A DNA stretch of 39,777 nt from Candidatus Parcubacteria bacterium (GTDB taxonomy: Bacteria; Patescibacteriota; Minisyncoccia; Phycocordibacterales; JAACPR01): the NCBI GenBank assembly GCA_009995365.1, contig JAACPR010000006.1, positions 1-39,777 on the forward strand. Direction: 5' to 3'. Under the pieces are notes generated by a model that was not told where the DNA came from, searched no databases, and saw nothing but the letters and a program-made list of their open reading frames with translations. The translations under genes and the position numbers were made by a program. Positions within the stretch are counted from its first letter, which is position 1. Every line of letters starts with the position of its first letter. Positions 7,109 to 16,160 of this stretch are shown here, one piece after another.

Positions 7109-7190
7109 GCTGAACTTTTAAGTTGTTCTAAACTTTTCGATTTTTGCTATCGAGAAACTCTCAATTACTTTCAGAAATTTTTAACTAAAA

Positions 7191-9173
7191 CTAGTTAAGA
7201 ATTTGTTCTGAAGGTGATTGGTAATCTGATGTAGGAACTGCATCTTGTGAGTCATCTCCAGCAGCTTTTGTATCATTGAAGTTAACTTGTCCAAGTTGTC
7301 CTCTAAAGTTTCCTGTAGAAGCAGCATCGTGGTAAAGAGTTAATTTCAAATCAACTTCTTGTCCTGGGTTTAATCTCACGTAGTTTCCATCGATTGTACC
7401 ACCACTAACTCTTTCTAGAGTTGCTGTAGTTGTACCTGTTGAAACAACAACATCGTTATTGTTCACATCTTCAATGTAACCGTATGCACCTGCAGCGCTA
7501 ACTGCTGTATTTGTAGTTGTAGCTGTAAGAGCAATGTAAGCTGTTTCATCGAATGCTTTAACTGTGAAGTTAATTTCGAACTTACCTTGGTCATCAGTAC
7601 TTGTTGTATCTAGGTTAAAGATTCTAGCTGAAGAATCATTATCCCCTTCTGACAACATGATTCCTGTTGCAGCGAAACTAATGTCATCAGCTTGTGCTGA
7701 ACCTTTTAGATCTGTAACAGTATCACCGTTTTCATCATCAGCATCAATGTCAGCTGAATCGATAAATACAACTGAGAATGAATCACCATTTGTGAATCCT
7801 CCATCAATATCATTGATGTCAGCTTTCAATACAAATGAAACTCTATCTCCTTCTTCGATAACTACATCATCATCATCAAGATCGATGAATGTAAGTGTTC
7901 TTGTTGGGACTGAGCTTGAAGCGAAACTTCCACCATCAATTGTTACTCTACCAACTTCTTTTCCTTCCATAAATAATTCGAAGTCGTTAGCAATTTCAGT
8001 AACACCAGCACCTACTGATGTAATATCGATTTCCAATGAATCAAGTTCTAGATCAGAACCTTCAGCTTCTAATTCGAAGCTTAGGATTTCAACACCATTT
8101 GTGTCGCTTGTTTCTGAAATTTCAATTGTTCTTGCATTGTTAATTGATGAATCATCTTCACGAACTGTTAGTTCAACATCTCCTGAAGTTGAAAGATCTT
8201 CAAAAGTAAATGTTTCTGTGATTGTTCCATTTACTCCTGTACCTGTTGCGTCAGTTAGGATTGCTCCTGTTGCATCTTCATATCTGATTTGACCAATAGC
8301 AACTTCCCAATTTTCATCAAGATCGTTACTATCAATATTTCTGATTGCTGAAACAGCAACATAGAATCTTTCTTCTTCATCTTCATCAATAATAGCATTT
8401 GAAACTGCAATGTTTCTTGAATACACATCATTGTTTTCTGAGAAATCATCTACGTCAACTGTACCAACAACTGTGTTTCCCATCATGATTTGTACTTCAT
8501 CAACATAACGATCTAGTCTGTCTGAACCTGAACCATCGTGTTCAAATTCAACACGTACTGAAGTAACTGCGATGTCTGATCCTGTAGCTTCAATTTCGAA
8601 ACCAAGAACTTTAACCTCGTTTGCTCCTTCTAGAACTTCATCTTCAACACCTGATGATCTTTCTGTTACATCAATACTTCCAGCTCCACCTTGTAGACCA
8701 GTACTTGGTGTAGTTGGTGTAGTTGGTGTAGTTGGTGTAGAAACTAGACCTGCGAATGCTGATCTAGTGATTGGACCAAAGTATCCTGATGCTGGTGAGA
8801 TTCCTTCAGCTGCTTGCATTGAAGCTAGAGCTGATTGTGTAAGAGAACCGAAGTACCCTTTTGAAACACCTGCTGGGATATTTAAGTATCCTAGGTCAAT
8901 AAGAACATCTTGTAGGGCTACTACATCTGCTCCTGTTGATCCGATTGTTAAGTCTCTAGTGAAGTTGTATCCTGCTGCAGTTGAACCTGAAGTAGAACCA
9001 GTTGTTCCTAGAGCTGCGCGAGCTGCATCTGCTTTTTCTGAAGAAATGATATCTAGAGAAATAAGCAATTCAACTAACTCGCTTGCTGTCAAAGCAGAAG
9101 CTGGAACTGCTACACCTACGAAAAGTGCAATAGCTACAACAACACCTGCTGTTTTTGCGATTAAATTTTGCAT
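7191..9173 (-). CDS. Secreted surface protein with peptidoglycan-binding (PG_binding_1-like) domain, S-layer-like
   Basis: Signal peptide, two PG_binding_1-like half-repeats (GSTGADVVALQDVLIDLGYLNIPAGVSKGYFGSLTQSALASMQ..GYFGPITRSAF), a Thr/Pro linker, then long beta-rich Asp/Glu-rich repeats. Confidence 0.82.
   Translation of the reverse strand: MQNLIAKTAGVVVAIALFVGVAVPASALTASELVELLISLDIISSEKADAARAALGTTGSTSGSTAAGYNFTRDLTIGSTGADVVALQDVLIDLGYLNIPAGVSKGYFGSLTQSALASMQAAEGISPASGYFGPITRSAFAGLVSTPTTPTTPTTPSTGLQGGAGSIDVTERSSGVEDEVLEGANEVKVLGFEIEATGSDIAVTSVRVEFEHDGSGSDRLDRYVDEVQIMMGNTVVGTVDVDDFSENNDVYSRNIAVSNAIIDEDEEERFYVAVSAIRNIDSNDLDENWEVAIGQIRYEDATGAILTDATGTGVNGTITETFTFEDLSTSGDVELTVREDDSSINNARTIEISETSDTNGVEILSFELEAEGSDLELDSLEIDITSVGAGVTEIANDFELFMEGKEVGRVTIDGGSFASSSVPTRTLTFIDLDDDDVVIEEGDRVSFVLKADINDIDGGFTNGDSFSVVFIDSADIDADDENGDTVTDLKGSAQADDISFAATGIMLSEGDNDSSARIFNLDTTSTDDQGKFEINFTVKAFDETAYIALTATTTNTAVSAAGAYGYIEDVNNNDVVVSTGTTTATLERVSGGTIDGNYVRLNPGQEVDLKLTLYHDAASTGNFRGQLGQVNFNDTKAAGDDSQDAVPTSDYQSPSEQILN
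8706..8745 (-). repeat. Short tandem repeat (9-nt unit, ggtgtagtt) encoding a TPT linker
   Basis: ggtgtagttggtgtagttggtgtagttggtgtag = TPTTPTTPTTP in the protein. Confidence 0.85.
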
Positions 9174-9672
9174 AATTTTTTTTAATTTTTAAGTCTTAAG
9201 TTATGAGTCGATCCGTTAACTTTTAAATTTGTGGATCTCCTCGGACTAATTTACTAATAAACGTTTACTAATAACACGACGGGTCCAATACCCCATCTCA
9301 GTTTCTATCATGACTGTCCTGCGGAATTTTACCGCGTATGGGCGCGGCAGACATTTCTGTCTGATTGCTTGTAATCTCCATCTCAAAAAAGTTTTCGACA
9401 AACTTGATTTGAGTTTTGGATTCTTTGTTGCTGTCTTTTTCTGTCTTGTCTGTCGTTCATTTTTGCTCTGCATATTTCTAAAAATGTTTTTTATTTTTTT
9501 CAAAACTTCAAAATAAATTTCAAAATACAACAAGCAAAAAATCGGGATTGATCATCCTTTCTGTAAAAATAGTTTACAACGTTTACGATGCATAACCGTA
9601 TTTAATTGTAAATGTTCACTTCGTTCTGAGTTCACCAATATAAGCGATCTATCATTCGATCCGTATGTCTAT

Positions 9673-9700
9673 ATTATAAGCCCATTTACATTGCTGTAAA
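9673..9700 (-). promoter_or_regulatory. Putative promoter (TTTACA-N16-TATAAT) driving a long leader before the 7191-9173 gene
   Basis: Minus strand TTTACA (9695-9700), 16 nt, TATAAT (9673-9678); next minus-strand convincing CDS starts at 9173. Confidence 0.5.
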
Positions 9701-9928
9701 GTAATGATGTGGATAACTTTATTTTTAAGCATTTTTTCAGCAAAAATAAATAAAATTATTCATTCTAATCCAATCACTACCCTATCGATGGACATTGAAA
9801 TATTAACAGAAAATCCTTAATATCTCAATACCTACCAATAGTTTTCTGTGACACGGCGACTTTTATTTTCTATTTCGGATTGGCAGTTTGCGGACCGGCA
9901 TTCTGATTGGCATTTTGATATTTAAATT

Positions 9929-10765
9929 TTATTGTCCTTTAATCATGTATCTGCTCCATCGTCTCTCGCCCTCTTTCTCAAGGACACCTTCCTCGACCAT
10001 CGAAACTAATTCCCTCTGAAGTGTCTTTTCACTAGTGTCTTTTATAATAGCAGAAATGTCTTTTACAGAAACATCTTTCTTTTGTTTTATGATATTAATA
10101 ATCTCTTCCCTTCTCTTGTTTCTCTCGTGAATTTTGTTTGTAGTTTTGTTTGTAGTTTTGTTTTCAGTAAGTGTCTTTTTTGGTGTCTTTTTAATTACTG
10201 ATGAATATGCGGAATTTTGTTCATCCTCCTCAAAGACATTTCTATCAGACATTGATTGATGTCCTTTTTGTTTTTGTTGTCCTTTATAAAAGACGTTGTC
10301 TTTTATAATTTCTCCAGCAGGTTCTGCGAAGAAATCGTCTTTAATAATTCTTGTCCTTGATTCATTTTCTTTCATATCAAATTCATCAACAAAGTTTGCT
10401 ATTTTATTTAACTCTTCGTTAACGATTCTATAATTCATTTCTGATATAAAACCAGATCTAAACGCCACATTATACAGTGAGATTAATTGAAATAGTTTTT
10501 GACTAATATCTCGTAGGACCGATTCCCTAGAAGACATGGTTGCATTACTCAAGGACATAACATTGTCCAATAGGTTTAATGTTGTTTTTCTCAGTTGCCA
10601 TTTGATAGGTTCTTGGACACTCATCAAATTTGTTATGAGATAGATAGCGGTAGAAAGTCTTTCTGTCTTTTTGTATAAAAAGACAAAACTTTCGTCCTTG
10701 AAAATAGTTAGGTTTGTATTGCTACTTGTAGCCAAGTCTTTATTTGATTGTTTTCTAAAATCCAT
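9929..10765 (-). CDS. Winged-helix C-terminal domain protein, putative regulator
   Basis: C-terminal RREEIINIIKQKKDVSVKDISAIIKDTSEKTLQRELVSMVEEGVLEKEGERRWSRYMI is a DeoR/MarR-like wHTH; N-terminus is helical. Confidence 0.7.
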   Translation of the reverse strand: MDFRKQSNKDLATSSNTNLTIFKDESFVFLYKKTERLSTAIYLITNLMSVQEPIKWQLRKTTLNLLDNVMSLSNATMSSRESVLRDISQKLFQLISLYNVAFRSGFISEMNYRIVNEELNKIANFVDEFDMKENESRTRIIKDDFFAEPAGEIIKDNVFYKGQQKQKGHQSMSDRNVFEEDEQNSAYSSVIKKTPKKTLTENKTTNKTTNKIHERNKRREEIINIIKQKKDVSVKDISAIIKDTSEKTLQRELVSMVEEGVLEKEGERRWSRYMIKGQ

Positions 10766-10780
10766 AATGTCTTTTAGATA

Positions 10781-10840
10781 TGTCTTTTACTTAAAAACAA
10801 AAGTGTCCTTTTGGTTTAGGACACTTTTATGTAAAAGACA
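10781..10840 (-). promoter_or_regulatory. Nested inverted repeat / terminator-like leader hairpin upstream of the winged-helix gene
   Basis: Inner stem aaaagtgtcc (10799-10808)/ggacactttt (10819-10828), followed on the minus strand by GTTTTT; outer stem tgtcttttac (10781-10790)/gtaaaagaca (10831-10840). Confidence 0.75.
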
Positions 10841-10852
10841 CTCTTATTAGAC

Positions 10853-10880
10853 ATAATACTGATATTGTCTTTAATGTCAA
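10853..10880 (-). promoter_or_regulatory. Putative promoter TTGACA-N16-TATTAT for the winged-helix gene
   Basis: Minus strand TTGACA (10875-10880), TATTAT (10853-10858). Confidence 0.65.
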
Positions 10881-10987
10881 GGTTTTTAGTCTTTTATTAA
10901 CGTCTCAGTCTTATCACGCTTTAATTCATGATCAAATCTTGATTTCCGAGATAGTCGAGATAGTTAAAATAAAACTAAAATTTATTA

Positions 10988-11033
10988 TTGACTTTAAAAT
11001 ACTATTGTATATACTTTGGTATATGTATACAAT
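10988..11033 (+). promoter_or_regulatory. Promoter/operator of the RelBE-like TA module
   Basis: TTGACT (10988-10993)-N16-TATACT (11010-11015); perfect inverted repeat ATTGTATA (11004-11011)/TATACAAT (11026-11033). Confidence 0.65.
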
Positions 11034-11298
11034 TTTAAATGTTAAAACAGATAAAAAACTAAAAGAAGAGGCTCGGAGAGTTGCTTCTGAAATAGGTGTT
11101 CCGCTAAGCACTGTTGTTAACTCTTTCCTAAAACAATTCGTAAGAGATCAAGAAGTTACTTTCTCTGCAAAAGAATATAAGATGACCCCTTATCTAGAAT
11201 CTTTGATTGAGGAAACTGAGCAAGACTACAAGAAAGGAAAACTTGAAGGTCCTTTTGACAATGCTGACGATTTCATTAAAAACCTAAACAAACAGTAA
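11023..11298 (+). CDS. RelB/DinJ-like antitoxin
   Basis: MYTILNVKTDKKLKEEARRVASEIGVPLSTVVNSFLKQFVRDQEVTFSA: RelB/DinJ ribbon-helix-helix N-terminus; adjacent to RelE-like toxin. Start reassigned from the track's 10939. Confidence 0.85.
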   Translation: MYTILNVKTDKKLKEEARRVASEIGVPLSTVVNSFLKQFVRDQEVTFSAKEYKMTPYLESLIEETEQDYKKGKLEGPFDNADDFIKNLNKQ

Positions 11299-11561
11299 TG
11301 CTAATTCTTTACAAAAAGAAATTTGAAAAAGAATACCAAAAATTAACAAAAGCAAACAAAGACAAGTTTAATTTAAAGATAAAACTACTACTCGTTGATT
11401 TACACGACAAAAGACTAAATACTCATAAACTTCACGGGAAATATAAAGACTGTTTTAGTATAAACATCACTGGTGACATCAGAGCAGTTTTTAGACTTAA
11501 GGAAAATAATAAAGTTATCATTTTTATAGATATAGGAACACACAGCAAATTATACAAATAA
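11298..11561 (+). CDS. RelE/YafQ-like mRNA interferase toxin
   Basis: KKKFEKEYQKLTKANKDKFNLKIKLLLVDLHDKRLNTHKLHGKYKDCFSINITGDIRAVFRLKENNKVIIFIDIGTHSKLYK: RelE superfamily. Confidence 0.88.
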   Translation: MLILYKKKFEKEYQKLTKANKDKFNLKIKLLLVDLHDKRLNTHKLHGKYKDCFSINITGDIRAVFRLKENNKVIIFIDIGTHSKLYK

Positions 11562-11615
11562 AATCTTGATAAAATCCCCACCCCTCAAATCACAATATGC
11601 TATAATTCTTTAAAT

Positions 11616-13856
11616 ATGGGACGAAAAAAGAAGAACAAAAAAGAAGATTCTGAAAGCTTTTTAAATGCTTTCAAAAAAGAAACTCTTGAGGGTATTACCG
11701 CAATATTTTTTATTATAATTTCATTATTTTTGGTGCTGTCGCCTTTTGGTAAGGCAGGGATAGTTGGGACTGCAGTTCATAATTTTTTAGAATTAATTTT
11801 TGGACCGATTGGTTATTATTTGTTGCCAATTATTTTATTGATACTCGGAGCTTCATTTATAAAATCTCTTAGCCACAATTTGGCGTGGCCGAAAATTATA
11901 GGAGCTTCGCTGATGCTAATGACCGGACTTGGACTGATAGATATCGTAATAAAAGAAGGAGGAATGATCGGACACTACATCAATGTTCCCCTACTCTCTC
12001 TTTTTGGCACATGGATGACAGTCATCGGACACATCGGAGTTTTAATTATTTCAATTTTAGTCATTTTTGATCTTTCACTAAAATTCTCACACATCCAAGA
12101 CTTCATGAGCAAATACTTTTCTCGTGACAAAAAAGAAAGCGACGAGGAGGTTGAGCCGGAAATCAAGCAACCTGAAGATGAGTCGACCGAAGAAGCAGAA
12201 GAGAGTGATGAGGAAGAAGACGAGGAAATCGAAGTGGTCAGAAAAGACAAAAAAGAAGAAGAACCGAAAAAAACAAATGGACTTATTTTCTTTTCTCGAA
12301 AAAATGAAAGCTTCAAAGAATACACAGCTCCCCCACTCTCACTACTATCAAAAGATTCCGGAAAGCCAGGAGTCGGCGATATCAAAGCAAACACAAATAT
12401 CATCAAGAGGACTTTGGCGAATTTTGGAATCCAAGTCGAAATGGATGAAGTTTCAGTCGGACCATCGGTTACTCGTTACGCCTTGAAACCTGCCCAAGGG
12501 GTCAAGCTTTCAAAAATCGTCTCTCTGCAAAATGATCTGGCTCTGGCGCTAGCTGCCCACCCTCTTCGTATCGAGGCACCTATTCCTGGAAAGTCTCTTG
12601 TCGGGATTGAAATTCCAAACTCAAGCAAAACAACGGTCGGACTTGCCTCTATTTTCAAAAATACTGAATTCCAAAAAAGCGATAAGCCCTTGTTGCTCGG
12701 ACTTGGACGAGGAATTTCTGGAGATTCACTCTTTACAAACCTTGCCAAGGCTCCTCACATGCTGATTGCTGGTGCAACTGGTGCCGGAAAGTCTGTAACG
12801 ATTCACGCTATTATTACTTCTCTATTATATAGAAACTCCCCTGAGATGCTGAAGTTCATCATGATTGACCCAAAACGCGTTGAACTTACCATGTATAACA
12901 AAATCCCTCACTTATTAACGCCTGTTATTACTGATCCAAAGAAAACTATCCTTTCGCTAAAATGGGCCGGAAAAGAAATGAGTCGTCGTTATGACATTTT
13001 AGAAGAGCACGGTGTTCGCGATATCACCTCTTATCATGAAAATATTTTGGAGCCTGCCCTTAAAAAAGGTGGTGACCCTGAAGATATGCCCGAAAAAATG
13101 CCTTATATCGTCGTTATTATTGATGAGTTGGCTGATATTATGCAGACTTATCCTCGCGAATTAGAGTCTGGAATAGTTCGTTTGGCTCAAATGTCTCGTG
13201 CTGTTGGGATTCACTTGATTATTTCAACACAAAGACCTTCTGTTAATGTTATTACTGGTCTTATCAAAGCCAATATCCCATCTAGAATTGCCCTCCAAGT
13301 CGCCTCTCAGATTGACTCTAGGACAATTTTGGATATGCCGGGTGCTGAGAAACTGCTCGGCGCTGGAGATATGCTTTTCCTTTCTGGAGATATTTCACAA
13401 CCTCGCCGTATTCAATCAGCCTTTATTTCAGAGAATGAAGTGAAAAGTGTTGTAAGTTATCTGTATAAAAATTACGAATTCGATGGATTAAGCGATGCGA
13501 TTGATCTAGATGCAAAAGCCGAAGAATCAAATAGTGAGTCATTATTTAACGCAATAGAAGATGACGGCGAGGACGAAGACGATTTATACAGTGAAGCCAA
13601 AGCGGTCGTCATCCATGCAGGAAAAGCCTCTACTTCATACCTACAAAGAAAACTAAAAATTGGTTACTCTCGTGCGGCTAGAATTATGGATATTTTGGAA
13701 GAAAACGGTGTAATTGGACCAGCCGACGGATCAAAACCTCGTGAAATATTGACCGGAGGTGATGATGGTGATGGCGCTGATAGCGGCAACTCTTATGATG
13801 AAGCTTCTTCAGATTCAGACGAAGATAATTCAGAAGAAGAAAATGAGCAAATATAA
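11616..13856 (+). CDS. ftsK: DNA translocase FtsK/SpoIIIE
   Basis: N-terminal TM segments, acidic linker, Walker A (LIAGATGAGKSVTIHAIITSLL), Walker B (YIVVIIDELADIM), C-terminal gamma wHTH. Confidence 0.97.
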   Translation: MGRKKKNKKEDSESFLNAFKKETLEGITAIFFIIISLFLVLSPFGKAGIVGTAVHNFLELIFGPIGYYLLPIILLILGASFIKSLSHNLAWPKIIGASLMLMTGLGLIDIVIKEGGMIGHYINVPLLSLFGTWMTVIGHIGVLIISILVIFDLSLKFSHIQDFMSKYFSRDKKESDEEVEPEIKQPEDESTEEAEESDEEEDEEIEVVRKDKKEEEPKKTNGLIFFSRKNESFKEYTAPPLSLLSKDSGKPGVGDIKANTNIIKRTLANFGIQVEMDEVSVGPSVTRYALKPAQGVKLSKIVSLQNDLALALAAHPLRIEAPIPGKSLVGIEIPNSSKTTVGLASIFKNTEFQKSDKPLLLGLGRGISGDSLFTNLAKAPHMLIAGATGAGKSVTIHAIITSLLYRNSPEMLKFIMIDPKRVELTMYNKIPHLLTPVITDPKKTILSLKWAGKEMSRRYDILEEHGVRDITSYHENILEPALKKGGDPEDMPEKMPYIVVIIDELADIMQTYPRELESGIVRLAQMSRAVGIHLIISTQRPSVNVITGLIKANIPSRIALQVASQIDSRTILDMPGAEKLLGAGDMLFLSGDISQPRRIQSAFISENEVKSVVSYLYKNYEFDGLSDAIDLDAKAEESNSESLFNAIEDDGEDEDDLYSEAKAVVIHAGKASTSYLQRKLKIGYSRAARIMDILEENGVIGPADGSKPREILTGGDDGDGADSGNSYDEASSDSDEDNSEEENEQI

Positions 13857-14352
13857 CACTGCTAAAATAATAAAGAACGCTATTTACCTGTTTTTTGTTG
13901 TTGCAATAGTCGGTTATGCCCTATACAACTCTAGGATTTTTATTGCGGGGCCTCAGATTGAAATTTTCGCTCCGCAAAGTGGTGTGACGATTGAGGAAAG
14001 TCCTCTAGTTTTGATCGAGGGTGAAGCGCGAAATATCGCATTTATCGAGCTTAACAATAGGAAAATCAATACTAACGAAGAAAATCGATTTAGTGAGCCG
14101 GTTCTACTCTACCCTGGTTATAATATAATAACTATTTTAGCTAGAGATAAATTTGATAGGAGGATTGAAAAGCAGATTGAATTGGTTTACGAGGGTAAAA
14201 ATCCAGAGGAATTTTTGGACGAACTTTTGGATGAAAATGATCAAATAGAAAATGAGGGTGTCGAAGAAGGTGGTGAAAATATTTTAGAAAATGCCACAAC
14301 AAGCCTAGAAACAAGCGCTTCCTCCCCTTCTACTTCTTTAGACGAATTTTAA
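13843..14352 (+). CDS. Membrane-anchored protein with Ig-like/bacterial-type beta-sandwich domain
   Basis: MSKYNTAKIIKNAIYLFFVVAIVGYALYNSRIF (TM) then GPQIEIFAPQSGVTIEESPLVLIEGEARNIAFIELNNRKI..ILARDKFDRRIEKQIELVY; overlaps the ftsK stop by 14 nt. Start reassigned from 13759. Confidence 0.7.
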   Translation: MSKYNTAKIIKNAIYLFFVVAIVGYALYNSRIFIAGPQIEIFAPQSGVTIEESPLVLIEGEARNIAFIELNNRKINTNEENRFSEPVLLYPGYNIITILARDKFDRRIEKQIELVYEGKNPEEFLDELLDENDQIENEGVEEGGENILENATTSLETSASSPSTSLDEF

Positions 14353-14388
14353 AGAAATTTTAGTAATAGATGTTAAAATACAAGAACT

Positions 14389-15465
14389 ATGCCAAAAAAG
14401 AAAACAACAAAAAAAGATATCGAAGTTAAAAAAGATGTAGAAAAAAATACAGAGAAAATGTCGTCTGCTGACAAAAAAGCAGAAAACCAAATTAACATCG
14501 AAGCAACTCTAAAAGAGATCAAGACAAAGTTTGGGGATGAATCAATCATGAAACTTGGTGAGAGTCGCAAGGTAAATGTCGATGCAATACCTACAGGGTC
14601 AATCGGTCTCGATGATGCGTTGGGAATCGGTGGAATACCAAAAGGTAGGATTGTGGAAATTTATGGACCAGAATCTTCTGGTAAGACGACGCTTGCGCTT
14701 CACATTATTGCTGAAGCTCAGAAAAATGACGGAATTTGTGCCTTTGTCGATGCAGAGCATGCCATGGATCCTGATTATTCCAAGAAAATTGGTGTTAATA
14801 CGGACGATTTATTGATTTCTCAACCTGATACTGGTGAACAGGCTCTTGAAATTACAGAATCACTGGTTAGGTCTGGCAAGATTTCTGTGATTGTTATCGA
14901 CTCTGTAGCGGCTTTGACGCCAAAGGATGAGATTGAGGGAGATATGGGAGCTTATCATGTTGGAAAGCAGGCTCGTCTGATGTCTCAGGCACTACGCAAA
15001 TTGACTGCTCTCGTTGCAAAGACTGGAACAGTAGTTATTTTCATTAACCAAATCAGAATGCAAATCGGGGTGATGTTTGGTAATCCAGAGACGACTCCAG
15101 GTGGTCGGGCTTTGAAATTCTATACTTCAGTTCGATTAGATATTCGTCGAATCGCTCAAATTAAAAAAGGTGAAGAAATTATGGGCGGTAGGATACGCGT
15201 CAAAGTCGTCAAAAACAAGGTCGCTTCCCCATTCAAGATGACAGAATTTGATCTGATGTATAACGAAGGTATTTCTCGCGAAGGTGAAATGCTTGCCTTG
15301 GGTGAAAAATACGAAATCATCAGCAAAGCTGGTGCATTCTACTCATACGGTGAAGAAAAATTGGGTCGTGGTTATGATGCTGCTAGGACTTATCTAAAAG
15401 AAAATAAAAAAGTCAGCAATGAAATAATGACTAAAATAAGAAAAGCCCTTAAAGAAGACAATTAA
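14389..15465 (+). CDS. recA: Recombinase A
   Basis: [44 protein letters not shown]-like, [49 protein letters not shown]. Confidence 0.98.
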   Translation: MPKKKTTKKDIEVKKDVEKNTEKMSSADKKAENQINIEATLKEIKTKFGDESIMKLGESRKVNVDAIPTGSIGLDDALGIGGIPKGRIVEIYGPESSGKTTLALHIIAEAQKNDGICAFVDAEHAMDPDYSKKIGVNTDDLLISQPDTGEQALEITESLVRSGKISVIVIDSVAALTPKDEIEGDMGAYHVGKQARLMSQALRKLTALVAKTGTVVIFINQIRMQIGVMFGNPETTPGGRALKFYTSVRLDIRRIAQIKKGEEIMGGRIRVKVVKNKVASPFKMTEFDLMYNEGISREGEMLALGEKYEIISKAGAFYSYGEEKLGRGYDAARTYLKENKKVSNEIMTKIRKALKEDN

Positions 15466-15487
15466 TTGTGCTAATATCTTCCCTATT

Positions 15488-16069
15488 ATGTTGAATTACA
15501 ATGAAATAAAAGAAAGAAAGTATATCGTTTTGGGCGATGAGCCTTATGAAGTGCTTAGCTCGAATGTTTTTCGCAAACAACAGAGAAAGCCGGTTAACCA
15601 AACCAAACTGCGTAATTTAATTACCGGCTCTGTCCGCGCCGAGACTTTTCATGTGACTGACACTGTTGAGGAGGCAGACTTGGACTATAAAAAGATAAAA
15701 TTTTTATTCAAAAAGCCAAATCGCCAAGCAAACACAAATGAATTTTGGTTTTGTGAAATTAATAACCCAGCAAATCGTTTTGAACTAGACGAGGAAGTCA
15801 TTGGTGACAAGGTAAAATTTATCAAAGAAAATTCAGAGGTCGATGCTCTGCTATTCGATGAAAAAATTATTGGTATCAAAATTCCTATCAAGGTTGAATT
15901 AAAGGTTGTCGATGCCCCACCAGCCGTCAAAGGCAACACCGCAACTGGTGCTAACAAGCAAATCACTCTAGAGACTGGGCTAGTTGTAAATGCCCCTATT
16001 TTTATCGAAGAAGGTGAAAGCGTTGTTATTAATACTGAAAAGTCTGAATATGTCGAGAGGGTAAAATAA
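15488..16069 (+). CDS. efp: Translation elongation factor P (atypical domain I loop)
   Basis: MLNYNEIKERKYIVLGDEPYEVLSSNVFRKQQRKPVNQTKLRNLITGSV..VVDAPPAVKGNTATGANKQITLETGLVVNAPIFIEEGESVVINTEKSEYVERVK. Confidence 0.93.
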   Translation: MLNYNEIKERKYIVLGDEPYEVLSSNVFRKQQRKPVNQTKLRNLITGSVRAETFHVTDTVEEADLDYKKIKFLFKKPNRQANTNEFWFCEINNPANRFELDEEVIGDKVKFIKENSEVDALLFDEKIIGIKIPIKVELKVVDAPPAVKGNTATGANKQITLETGLVVNAPIFIEEGESVVINTEKSEYVERVK

Positions 16070-16098
16070 TTATTAAATTTCATTCTTTAAAAAACAAA

Positions 16099-16128
16099 AA
16101 AACCCCGCTCGAAAGCGGGGTTGTTTGT
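16099..16128. terminator. Intrinsic terminator downstream of efp
   Basis: aaaaccccgctcgaaagcggggttgttt. Confidence 0.8.
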
Positions 16129-16160
16129 TTATGAAAAAATCTGCAATCTGCAGTGAGAAT

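Noticed and set aside
7564-9192. Long plus-strand ORFs (242 and 206 aa) antisense to the surface protein
   Set aside because: Low-complexity Ser/Thr/Pro translations caused by codon bias of the sense gene; no RBS or family support.
9246-9533. 95-aa basic ORF in the surface-protein leader
   Set aside because: No recognisable family or clear RBS; more likely part of a long untranslated leader, though not excluded.
10939-11022. N-terminal extension of the RelB-like antitoxin as given in the ORF track
   Set aside because: Contains the predicted promoter and operator; homology begins at MYTILNVKTDKK (11023).
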